Source: Virgisporangium aurantiacum (GTDB lineage Bacteria; Actinomycetota; Actinomycetes; Mycobacteriales; Micromonosporaceae). Taken from it: a stretch of DNA of 58,947 nucleotides. The position numbers and the translations under genes are program-made. Within the stretch, counting starts at the first letter, position 1. Each line of letters opens with the position of its first letter. Shown one piece after another: positions 27,240 through 35,065 of this stretch. The stretch lies in the NCBI RefSeq assembly GCF_016863635.1, contig NZ_BOPG01000112.1, positions 1 through 58,947 of the forward strand, written 5' to 3'. The notes below the pieces were generated by a model. The model was not told where the DNA came from. It was given only the letters and a program-made list of their open reading frames with translations, and did not search any database.

Positions 27240-29256
27240 TCCGGCTCGACGGTTGCCACGGTGACCCGCGGAGGTTCGACGGGCTCAGGAAACGACGGAC
27301 GCGGCGTCGCCGGCGCAACCGGCGGCGGATCGCGGTCGCCGCTCGCCAGGCATCGCGGGAGTCACCGTCGTCCGATCCGGGCGGGCCGAAGAGGCTGAGC
27401 TCGGCGATCCGGCACAGGCGCACGGTCGGACCGGTCAGGTCGGGGCAGCGGGCGCGGATCAGGTCGCGGGTCGAGGCGGGCGTGGCGGTCAGCAGGTCGG
27501 TCGGCGTCGCGTGACCGGCCGGGCGGTAGGCGAGTTCGTCGAGGACGTCGTGCCAGGCACCGACGCGTCGGCTCCGGACGGTGCCGGTGTGGCGTCGGCG
27601 GGCCCGTCGCAGCGCGGGCGTGAGACCGACGGCGAGGACGTAGCCGCCGATCGGTACGGCCAATAGCGTGAACCACCACGGATCCGGCGGTGCGGCGACC
27701 GGCCCGGGTCCGGGTGTCCCGGTCGGCGTCGGTCCGCTGTCGACCGGGGGCGGCGGAGGCTGCGCCGGCAGCGCGACGGGATCCGGCCGCCGCAGGTCCT
27801 CGGCGGCCGGCGGCACCGGGTGGTAGGCCGTCCAGCCGCGGTCCCGCAGCCGGACGTCGACCCAGACCCGGACGTCGCGGCCGAGGATCCGTTGCACCTC
27901 CCCCGCGGCGACCGCGGCCGGTTCGAAGCCGACGACGAGCCGGCTGGGCAGGTGCGCCACCCGGGCGGCGAGGGCGAACGCGGCGGCGAACTCGACCGCG
28001 GTGCCGGTCCGGTCGCCGTCGAGGAACCGCAGCATCGCGCCGATGCTCGTCCCAGTCGCCGGGCTGCGCGCCATGGTGCGGCGCCCGTCCCGGAGGCGGG
28101 CCGCGACGCCGTCGGCGAAGCCGGTGAACGAGGCGCCGCACTCGACCGGCCCGAGGAGCGTCCGGAGCGGTTCGGCGAGGTCCCCCGGAACCTGGCGGGT
28201 GGCGGCGTCGGCCCGCACGTCGGTGGCCGGCACGCACGGTGCGTCCGGCGGGTCGCGCCGGTCGTTCGACCGGACCGTGTAGGCGAGGCCGGTCCGCACC
28301 GGTGACCGGGCGAGCAGGACCCCGCTGTCGGGGTCGACGGCGTGGACCGGTGCTCCGATCCGGTCCGGGCGGTCGACGGCCGGCAGGAACGGCCCGTCCA
28401 GGCCGTCGACGGTGACGGTCTGGTGAATGGTGCCGGCGCCGGACGGTGGCGACGGCACGCCGCGTCCGGCCCACAGGTAACGCGACGGCGGCTGCCACTG
28501 CTCGCCGTCGAAGGAGTCGAGAACGGCGAGCCGCCAGTACCGCACCGGCCGGTCGGTCACCGCCGAGAACAGGACCCGGTCGGGGTCGGTCAGCCAGCCG
28601 TCGACCAGGTCGAGCGGGTTGACCGCGGCCCGGGGCAGCAGTGCCCGCGGAACAGCGGCGCGCACGTCGACCGGGGTCTGCCGGGCGTACGGCGCGACGA
28701 CCGGTGACACCCCGACGGCGACGGCGACGAGCGCGGCGAGCGCCATTCCCGCGCGGATGCGTCGGCCCGACGAGCTCAGCAGACGCATCGCCCCGCACAG
28801 CCCCACGACCGCGGCGAACGCGGCGTCGAGCCGGGTGCCCGGCCCCACGAGCGCCGCGCCGGTGAGAGCGAACGCGGCCGGCAGCAGGGCCACCGGGCCG
28901 CCGCGCCGCCACCGCAGCAGCGCGATCCCGGTACCGACAGCCGCGCCGAGCCAGGTGACGGCCGCCGGTACGACGAGCAGCTCCGGCCGTGGCGGCGCCG
29001 GCAGCGTGACCGCCAGCAGCGCCAACGCGCCACCCCGGACCAGCACGAACAGCGCCGCGGCCGACCCGAGGTGCACCACGGCTCGCACCGCGAACCGGAC
29101 CCGCTTCCACCGGTCCGCGAGCACCAGCAGGAGGGCGGGCACCGCCGCCGCCGCCGCCACGACCGGGAGGAGCACCGGCAGGTCGAACGCGCGGTCGAAG
29201 GAGAGCCCCGCGGCCACCGTCGCGACGACGACCAGGACGACGTCGACACGTGTCAT
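27187..29256 (-). CDS. TgpA-type transglutaminase-like membrane protein, catalytic triad replaced
   Basis: Protein of 689 aa: six to seven N-terminal membrane segments (DUF3488 part, 5-190), an extracytoplasmic transglutaminase-like domain (about 200-490), a Pro-rich linker, one more membrane segment (about 515-535) and a cytoplasmic tail. In active TgpA proteins the triad sits in GxCExFA, DxHAW and DPT motifs. Here these read GTAVEFA, DVRVW and YHPV, so Cys, His and Asp become Ala420, Arg463 and His479. The fold is kept but transglutaminase or protease chemistry is not expected. Last gene of a MoxR-DUF58-TgpA operon (ATGA overlap). The C-terminal 17 codons run over the neighbouring convergent gene. 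Confidence 0.85.
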   Translation of the reverse strand: MTRVDVVLVVVATVAAGLSFDRAFDLPVLLPVVAAAAAVPALLLVLADRWKRVRFAVRAVVHLGSAAALFVLVRGGALALLAVTLPAPPRPELLVVPAAVTWLGAAVGTGIALLRWRRGGPVALLPAAFALTGAALVGPGTRLDAAFAAVVGLCGAMRLLSSSGRRIRAGMALAALVAVAVGVSPVVAPYARQTPVDVRAAVPRALLPRAAVNPLDLVDGWLTDPDRVLFSAVTDRPVRYWRLAVLDSFDGEQWQPPSRYLWAGRGVPSPPSGAGTIHQTVTVDGLDGPFLPAVDRPDRIGAPVHAVDPDSGVLLARSPVRTGLAYTVRSNDRRDPPDAPCVPATDVRADAATRQVPGDLAEPLRTLLGPVECGASFTGFADGVAARLRDGRRTMARSPATGTSIGAMLRFLDGDRTGTAVEFAAAFALAARVAHLPSRLVVGFEPAAVAAGEVQRILGRDVRVWVDVRLRDRGWTAYHPVPPAAEDLRRPDPVALPAQPPPPPVDSGPTPTGTPGPGPVAAPPDPWWFTLLAVPIGGYVLAVGLTPALRRARRRHTGTVRSRRVGAWHDVLDELAYRPAGHATPTDLLTATPASTRDLIRARCPDLTGPTVRLCRIAELSLFGPPGSDDGDSRDAWRAATAIRRRLRRRRRVRRFLSPSNLRGSPWQPSSRTTRRTPGPWRWGRRRRR

Positions 29257-30353
29257 CGGATCACCGTCGTGGCCCAGATCCGGGCGGCGGTGGCGGCGTC
29301 CGGTGCCGCCAGGACGACGGTGGCGCCGAACCTGCCGATCCGCTCCGGCGCACCGAGCCGGAGGTGGACGGTCGCGCCGGTGGACGCGGTCGGTGCGGCG
29401 GTCGTCACCAGGACCGTGGTCGTCCGGTCGACGCGGGACCGGGCCGCGATCCGGTGCAACGCCGCCCGGCACCGGCCCGGCGCGGACCCGTGGCCGCGGC
29501 ACCGGCGGACCTCGAGGAGGAGCCGCTCGACGGCGGCGGGCGCGTCCCGTCGGGCGACGACGTCGTTCATCACGGTGCACAGCTCGGTGCGGTGGGCGTC
29601 GACGGTGGCGAGGGCGAGCATGAGGGAGTAGGCGACGTCCACGCACGACTCGAAGTGCGCGTCGGCGGCGTCGGGGTCGAGCAGAACGCGGAACGCGGGG
29701 CAGCGCGCGGTCAACTGCTGGCGGACCAGCAGCGTGCCGTCCGGCGTTCCGGCGCTCGCCGGCCAGTGGACGAGTCGCACGTCGTCGCCCGGCACGTACT
29801 CGCGCAGACCCGCCAGCGCCGCCCCACCGCGCGTCCGGCCGGTGCGGTCCTGGTCGTCGACCCGGGCGGCGAGGTTCGCCGTGGCGAACGGGTGGCGCCG
29901 CGGCAGCACGACGGTCCCGGTCGCTGGGCGGCTCCGTTGCCGGAGCCGCGCGAGCCGGAACGGGCCGACGTGTTCGCTCCGGATGACCGCCGACGGGACG
30001 ACGCCGCGGTGTTCGGCGACGACCCGCCACCGCGCCGGATCGCCGGTGGTGACCGGGATCGTCAAATCGCGTTCGGCGCCGAGAACGACGGCCGCCGCCC
30101 GGATCCGGCCGCTGCCCCGCGACGTCGGGCGGGCGGCGGCGCGGACCTCCACCTCGTCCCCGCGCTGGACCCGACCGGGCGTGACGGTGAGTTCGAGGGT
30201 GCAGTGACGCGCGCCGACCAGCCGCCACAGCACCGCCACCGCCAGCAACAGAACGGCTGTCACCGCGACCGGGAGGGCGGCCCGGAACCCGAGCCACCAC
30301 AGCGTCGCGGCACCCGACCCGACCACGAGGACCGTGACGGCGTCAGGCGTCAT
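29253..30353 (-). CDS. DUF58 protein of the MoxR cluster
   Basis: Protein of 366 aa with two N-terminal hydrophobic segments (about 5-45), a beta-rich region and the DUF58 signature LREYVPGDDVRLVHWPASA. DUF58 is a vWA-like domain that works with a MoxR ATPase, generally in maturation or assembly of envelope or metal complexes. The start lies 11 bp inside the moxR gene and the stop overlaps the transglutaminase-like gene, so the three are translated in a chain. Confidence 0.9.
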   Translation of the reverse strand: MTPDAVTVLVVGSGAATLWWLGFRAALPVAVTAVLLLAVAVLWRLVGARHCTLELTVTPGRVQRGDEVEVRAAARPTSRGSGRIRAAAVVLGAERDLTIPVTTGDPARWRVVAEHRGVVPSAVIRSEHVGPFRLARLRQRSRPATGTVVLPRRHPFATANLAARVDDQDRTGRTRGGAALAGLREYVPGDDVRLVHWPASAGTPDGTLLVRQQLTARCPAFRVLLDPDAADAHFESCVDVAYSLMLALATVDAHRTELCTVMNDVVARRDAPAAVERLLLEVRRCRGHGSAPGRCRAALHRIAARSRVDRTTTVLVTTAAPTASTGATVHLRLGAPERIGRFGATVVLAAPDAATAARIWATTVIR

Positions 30354-31254
30354 GACGGTGCTTCGGGGTCGGCACCGAGGCGACCACCTCGGCGACGTAG
30401 TCGAGCTGGGCGCGGGTCACGCCGACGACCGGGGCGTCGGCGAGGACGATGCGGTGGGCCAGCACGGGTCCGGCCAGGGCCTGGACATGGTCCGGGTGGA
30501 CGGACCCGGCTCCCCGGGCCGCGGCGTAGACCCGCGCGGCACGGAGCAACGCGAGCCCGGCACGGGGGCTCGCCCCGAGCAGGACACGCTGCTGGTCCCG
30601 GGTCGCCTCGACGATCGCGGCGAGGTAGTCGCGGACCTCGGTGGTGACGGGAACCGTCCGCGCGTGGTCGATCATCTCCAGCAGCCCGGCCGGATCGATG
30701 CCGGTGGCGGCGGTCTGCGCGGTCCGCTGGACGGGGACCGGGCGGTCGGCGCCGATCCGGTCGAGGATCGCACGGAACGCGTCGGTGTCCGGGTAACCGA
30801 GCTCCAGTCGCATCAGGAAGCGGTCGAGTTGCGCCTCCGGGAGAGAGTACGTTCCGTCCATGTCGATCGGATTCTGAGTCGCGATCACAAAAAACGGATC
30901 CGGCAGGCGGGGAGTCTCGTCGAAAATGGTCGCCTGACGTTCCTCCATCGCTTCCAGTAATGCCGACTGGGTGCGTGGCGGAGTGCGATTCACTTCGTCG
31001 AACAACAACACGTGGGAGAACACCGGGCCGTATCGGATACGGAATCCGTCCGATCGTCCATTGGTGTTCGCCGCATCGGCGCTGCGGTCGAGAATGAGCG
31101 ATCCGGTAATGTCCGACGGCAGCAGGTCGGGCGTTCCCTGCACCCGGCGGTAGGTGCCGCCGAATGCCTCGGCAAACGCGCGGGCGAATCGCGTTTTCCC
31201 AAGCCCCGGGCGGTCTTCCAGCAGCAGATGGCCGTCGGCGAGCAGGCAGACCAC
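30343..31254 (-). CDS. MoxR-family AAA+ ATPase, true start unclear
   Basis: Chaperone-like ATPase. Walker A EDRPGLGKTRFARA, Walker B HVLLFDEVNRTPPRTQSALL, sensor FFVIATQNPIDMDGTYSLPEAQLDRF and a winged C-terminal domain are complete. The coordinates run from the first standard start codon (GTG 31254), giving 303 aa. Conserved MoxR sequence continues upstream in the same frame (HVGTAILGKDEQVDLAV, back to about 31371), but no ATG, GTG or TTG occurs there before an in-frame TGA at 31405-31407. Either a rare start (CTG 31311, ATC 31371) is used or the 5' end has a frameshift. The 5' half is AT-richer at third positions than its neighbours. Confidence 0.85.
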   Translation of the reverse strand: MVCLLADGHLLLEDRPGLGKTRFARAFAEAFGGTYRRVQGTPDLLPSDITGSLILDRSADAANTNGRSDGFRIRYGPVFSHVLLFDEVNRTPPRTQSALLEAMEERQATIFDETPRLPDPFFVIATQNPIDMDGTYSLPEAQLDRFLMRLELGYPDTDAFRAILDRIGADRPVPVQRTAQTAATGIDPAGLLEMIDHARTVPVTTEVRDYLAAIVEATRDQQRVLLGASPRAGLALLRAARVYAAARGAGSVHPDHVQALAGPVLAHRIVLADAPVVGVTRAQLDYVAEVVASVPTPKHRHDA

Positions 31255-31404
31255 GGCGAGGTCGACCTGCTCGTCCTTGCCGAGAATAGCCGTTCCGACA
31301 TGCGAACACAGGACTTCGAATCGCCGGATGAACTCGGCGCGATCGATGCGGCTGGGCGCGAAGATAGTGATCTGGCACCACCAAAGATTGAGAACAACGA
31401 GGCG

Positions 31405-31420
31405 TCACCTATTTGGGTGA
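31405..31420. promoter_or_regulatory. Inverted repeat between moxR and propeller genes
   Basis: TCACC, TATTTG spacer, GGTGA: a perfect 5-bp-arm palindrome 19 bp before ATG 31439, in the shared promoter region of the divergent operons. A regulator could bind here and control both. Confidence 0.45.
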
Positions 31421-31438
31421 ATGCGATAGGACTAACGC

Positions 31439-33121
31439 ATGGGAAGCTCCACTCCCGCAGTTCCCGATCCTATTACCGGAGAAACCTCAGGGTCATCCAC
31501 CGATCGGCGACACCGCGTGTTGGCGGCCGGTGTCGCGGCCGCTCTCGTGATCGGCATCGCGGTGGTGTTCCTCCGCCCCGCCGACCATCCCGGTGTCGAC
31601 GCCGAATCGGCCGTCACCTGGCTGCTGAGCACCGAACGCGGGTCCATCGGTCGCACGAACGCACTGGCCCGCGGTCCGGTCGCCACCACGAGCGTCGTGC
31701 CGCTCTCGGCCACCGGCACCGCCACCACGGTCCGGCGCGGTTCGCACGTCGTGGTCGACGACGCCGGGTCGGACCGGGCGACGGTGCTCGACGTCCGCAC
31801 GCTGCGGGCGGTCCCGATCACGCTCGCGCAGCGACACCTGGACACCGTCGACGGCCAGGCCGTCCTCATCGACCGGGAGCGGAAACTGGTGAGCTGGCTG
31901 GACGCGACGGGCGTGCCGACATCCACCGTCCAGCTCCCGGACGCGCCGGCGGAGCGGTGGGTGGTCGCCCGATCGGCGCTGTGGTTGCCGCTGCCGCGCA
32001 CCGGTGCGGTCGCGCGGGTCGACCGGTCGGGGGTGACCACGATCGGGCGGGCGTTCACGCCCGGCGGCGCGCCGGTGCTCGCGGCACTGCCCGACGGCAT
32101 CGCCCTGACCGACCCGGCCGCCGGCACCGTCGTGACCCTGCGCGGGGCGGGACCCGACCGGCGGGCCGTTCCGGCCCGGACCTCGGCCGAGGTCTCGTCG
32201 CTGCTGGTGCCGCCGGCGGGCGGGTACGCCGTCCTGGTGCACGGCGGCTCGTACACGGTCGTCGGGCTCGACTCCGGACGCCCGGCCGAGGAGCGGCCGC
32301 TCGGCCCCGCCGGTCACCGGTTCGGTGCCGCGGTCGTCGCCGGCGACCGGCTGTTCGTCGCCGACGACACCGCCGGCACGGTCGTCGTCGCCCCGGTCGC
32401 GTCCGGGGCGCCGGCCGTCGTCGACGTCGCGGGTCGGGGTGCCGCCCTGGAGGTCTTCGCCGTCGGGTCCCGGGTCTGGGTCAACGATCCGGCCGGGCCG
32501 GACGCCGTCGTGTTCCACGAGGGTGCCACGCGGCATCTGGTGAAGTACCTGCGGCAGACGTCCGCGCCGCCGCCGTCCCCTCCGCCGTCGACCTCGCCGC
32601 CACCGTCGCCGCCACGCTCGGCCTCGCCGCCCACCTCGCCCCCACCGTCGCGGGGACCGACATCGTCGAGGTCGTCGACCACCAGGACGTCCGAGGGCGG
32701 AGGCGGCGGCGGCAGGAGAACCCCGCCGCCGCCTACGGCCAGCCCGAAGCGGCGCGAGACCGCGCAGATCACCAGCCCGCGTGCGGGTGCCGGGGTGTCC
32801 CGCTGCCAGCCGGCCGGCGGAACGGCCGACATCGCGCCGACCAGCACGCTCCTGCTCGCCCACCGCCGCACCAGCCCGAAGGACAACACCTACTACCTCC
32901 ACTACGTGGACGGCACGAGAAAGGGCGGGGTGAAGCGGACGTGGAACACCGTCAAGTTCCTCGGCACCGCCGAGGACCAGTACTACGACCTGATCCTGAT
33001 CATCATCGACGTCGACGTCGCGCGGTCCCTGTTCCGCGGTCGCGAGTGGATCACCGCGACCAGCCTGCCCGGCATCCGCGCGGACACCGTGAAGGTCCAT
33101 CAGACCTCGATCGACTGTTGA
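31439..33121 (+). CDS. Membrane-anchored beta-propeller protein with C-terminal domain shared with a TIR protein
   Basis: Protein of 560 aa. A short cytoplasmic N-terminus, one membrane segment (VLAAGVAAALVIGIAVVFL, about 27-45), then a repetitive propeller-like region to about residue 375. A Pro/Ser-rich linker (about 378-440) follows. The last ~120 residues hold a domain (ITSPRAGAGVSRCQPAGGTA ... DLILIIIDVDVA) closely similar in layout to the end of the next gene, including an RC cysteine and a C-terminal cysteine, which suggests a disulfide outside the cell. No known family recognised for that domain. First gene of a three-gene operon with two TIR proteins; AGGA lies 7 nt before ATG 31439. 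Confidence 0.82.
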   Translation: MGSSTPAVPDPITGETSGSSTDRRHRVLAAGVAAALVIGIAVVFLRPADHPGVDAESAVTWLLSTERGSIGRTNALARGPVATTSVVPLSATGTATTVRRGSHVVVDDAGSDRATVLDVRTLRAVPITLAQRHLDTVDGQAVLIDRERKLVSWLDATGVPTSTVQLPDAPAERWVVARSALWLPLPRTGAVARVDRSGVTTIGRAFTPGGAPVLAALPDGIALTDPAAGTVVTLRGAGPDRRAVPARTSAEVSSLLVPPAGGYAVLVHGGSYTVVGLDSGRPAEERPLGPAGHRFGAAVVAGDRLFVADDTAGTVVVAPVASGAPAVVDVAGRGAALEVFAVGSRVWVNDPAGPDAVVFHEGATRHLVKYLRQTSAPPPSPPPSTSPPPSPPRSASPPTSPPPSRGPTSSRSSTTRTSEGGGGGGRRTPPPPTASPKRRETAQITSPRAGAGVSRCQPAGGTADIAPTSTLLLAHRRTSPKDNTYYLHYVDGTRKGGVKRTWNTVKFLGTAEDQYYDLILIIIDVDVARSLFRGREWITATSLPGIRADTVKVHQTSIDC

Positions 33122-33137
33122 CCCGAGGGGAGCACCC

Positions 33138-34130
33138 ATGACCGGTGAGCTGTATGTCTGCTGTGCCAGGGACGGCGCCGCGTACGTCCGCAAGGTGGTG
33201 GCGCACCTGCGCCGGTCGCGGGTCGCCGCCACCTACGACCCGAAGCCGCCCGAGGTGGTGGAGATGGACGCGCTGCGTCGACGGATGAGCCGGACGTCGG
33301 CCCTGCTGATCGTCATGACCGACGGCTCGGCCGCGTCGGCGCCGGTCCTCGAAACGATCGACCAGGCGGAACAGGCCGGGATGCCGATCTTCGGACTGCT
33401 GCGTCAAGGACGGCGCCCGTTCCGGCTCAACCAGTACCCGTACGAGGACGTGACCGGCGGACAGCTGCCCACCCGTGACTTCGTCGAGGCCCTGCACGCG
33501 GTCGCGCCGGCGACCGGGTCCCCGACGACCGACGTGATCGGACCGGGCCCGGATCGGAAGTGGCTGCCGGTCGTGGTCGGCTCGGCCCTCGTGATCCTCC
33601 TGCTCGTCGCCGCCGGGCTGTGGTTCACCCGGGGTCCGGAACCACCGCGGCCGCCGATCAGCGAGCCGTCGGCCACCGGCATCGCCGGCGGAACGCCGTC
33701 CGGCACCGCCGGCGAATCGCCGTCCGGTTCGGCTCGCGGCGCGGTGGTGATCACCAGCCACCACGACGGCGACGCGGTCGGCCGCTGCGCGCGGATCGAG
33801 GGCACCGCCGACCTCGACACCGGCAAGACGATCCTCTTCGCGAAGATGCGGACCAACCCACCGGACGCGACCTGGTACTTCGGCTACGTCGGCAGCTACC
33901 GCAACGGTTTCGTCCCGCCCCGGTGGGCCGGATCCATGTACTTCGGCACCGACACCGGACAACGGTACGACCTGTTCGTCATCGTCATGGACGTGTCGGC
34001 GGCCGAAGGGTTCTGGGCCGAGCACAAGAGCACCGACGGCTCCTTCGCGTTCGCGACCGCCATTCCGCCGGGGGCCGAGCGGGCCGCGGTCGTCCGCCTG
34101 TTGCAGGGGTCGATGGACGAATGCAGGTGA
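33138..34130 (+). CDS. TIR-like (catalytically degenerate) transmembrane protein
   Basis: Protein of 330 aa. Residues 1-122 are TIR-like: LYVCCARDGAAYVRKVVAHL, then SALLIVMTDGS, SAPVLETIDQAEQAGMPI and the PYEDVTGGQLP tail. Aligned with the TIR of the 16.8-kb locus, the catalytic Glu column is Thr73 and the flanking Trp is Pro69; the WDDDDI loop is also lost. A membrane segment (142-163) and a Ser/Thr/Pro linker follow. Residues 200-330 are the domain shared with the propeller protein (RC at 216-217, terminal DEC at 327-329). Expected topology: TIR inside, shared domain outside. GGGGAG precedes ATG 33138; 16 bp separate it from the propeller gene. Confidence 0.85.
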   Translation: MTGELYVCCARDGAAYVRKVVAHLRRSRVAATYDPKPPEVVEMDALRRRMSRTSALLIVMTDGSAASAPVLETIDQAEQAGMPIFGLLRQGRRPFRLNQYPYEDVTGGQLPTRDFVEALHAVAPATGSPTTDVIGPGPDRKWLPVVVGSALVILLLVAAGLWFTRGPEPPRPPISEPSATGIAGGTPSGTAGESPSGSARGAVVITSHHDGDAVGRCARIEGTADLDTGKTILFAKMRTNPPDATWYFGYVGSYRNGFVPPRWAGSMYFGTDTGQRYDLFVIVMDVSAAEGFWAEHKSTDGSFAFATAIPPGAERAAVVRLLQGSMDECR

Positions 34131-35023
34131 CGCAATCGGCGCCGTTCGCCTTCATCTGTTACCCGCGGACGGTCGCCGGCTACGTGCGGTTCCTGGCCGA
34201 CGGTCTGGCCGAGGCCGGCATCGACACCTGGTACGACGTCGACATCCCGAACGGCCGGCGATGGGACGACGAGATAGCCGGGAAGCTCGCGACCGCGGGC
34301 GCGGTCATCGTCGTCATGGCCGACGACGCGGGCGACCACAAGTGGATCCGTCACGAGATCGACGAGGCGAAGGCGCTCGGCAAGGACATCCTCACCGTCC
34401 TGCTGTCCGGAACCCGGTATCCGGACCTGAGCCACCTCCAGGACTGCCAGGTCTCCGCCGGCGTACTGCCGCCGCCGGCGTGGGTCGAGGACCTTCGTGC
34501 CGCGCTACGGCCGTCACCACCACCGCCACCATGGTTGCGGCGGCTCGCGATCGGCGGCACCGCCGCACTGGCGGTCGCGGCCGTGCCGTTCACCGCGGCG
34601 CGGCTGTTCGACACCCCGGCCGACGACGCCTGCGGCGGCCGGCCGGCCCGGATCGTACGGGTGTCCGAGGAGCGGCCGGGACACACCGGACGCAACCCGT
34701 ACATCACGGTGACGGTCTGCCGGGCCGCCGCGACCGGGCACTCCTACTGGCTGATGGACTACCAGGAGACCGACGACGGACGGCGCTTCTGGGCCAAGAC
34801 CAGAATCGGCGGTGACGTCGCGACGGAGAAGCCCTATCCGGTCGTCCACAGCAACCTGACGGAGGACGGCAGCCGCCGCACGTACGTGGTGGTCGACGTC
34901 CCACCCGCGAGCGTGGAGGCGGTGGAGAGCATGGCTCCGGGGAACTCCCGGTTCGCCAGGCCGGGCGAGGACTCGCTCGAGGGCATGCCGAACGTCTCGA
35001 ACGGCGTCGAGGGCGTGCTGTGA
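34121..35023 (+). CDS. TIR-domain transmembrane protein, catalytic glutamate present
   Basis: Protein of 300 aa. TIR domain 7-128: FAFICYPRTVAGYVRFLADG, TWYDVDIPNGRRWDDEI, then KWIRHEIDEAKALGKDI with Glu79 in the catalytic position. A membrane segment at about 142-163 is followed by an extracytoplasmic part with Cys171 and Cys200 and YWLMDYQETDDGRRFW, a diverged relative of the domain ending the two upstream proteins. It starts 10 bp inside the upstream gene. A membrane TIR that could cleave NAD when its outer domain senses a signal is inferred. No further operon partner follows: the next gene has its own promoter-like hexamer. Confidence 0.85.
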   Translation: MQVTQSAPFAFICYPRTVAGYVRFLADGLAEAGIDTWYDVDIPNGRRWDDEIAGKLATAGAVIVVMADDAGDHKWIRHEIDEAKALGKDILTVLLSGTRYPDLSHLQDCQVSAGVLPPPAWVEDLRAALRPSPPPPPWLRRLAIGGTAALAVAAVPFTAARLFDTPADDACGGRPARIVRVSEERPGHTGRNPYITVTVCRAAATGHSYWLMDYQETDDGRRFWAKTRIGGDVATEKPYPVVHSNLTEDGSRRTYVVVDVPPASVEAVESMAPGNSRFARPGEDSLEGMPNVSNGVEGVL

Positions 35024-35065
35024 AAACCGCTGTCCGGCCGGCGGCGCGGGTGGTAGACAACCGGG

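Noticed and set aside
32560..32760. Possible tandem repeat in the Pro/Ser-rich linker of the propeller protein
   Set aside because: Only a low-complexity codon run encoding a linker; no regular repeat unit.
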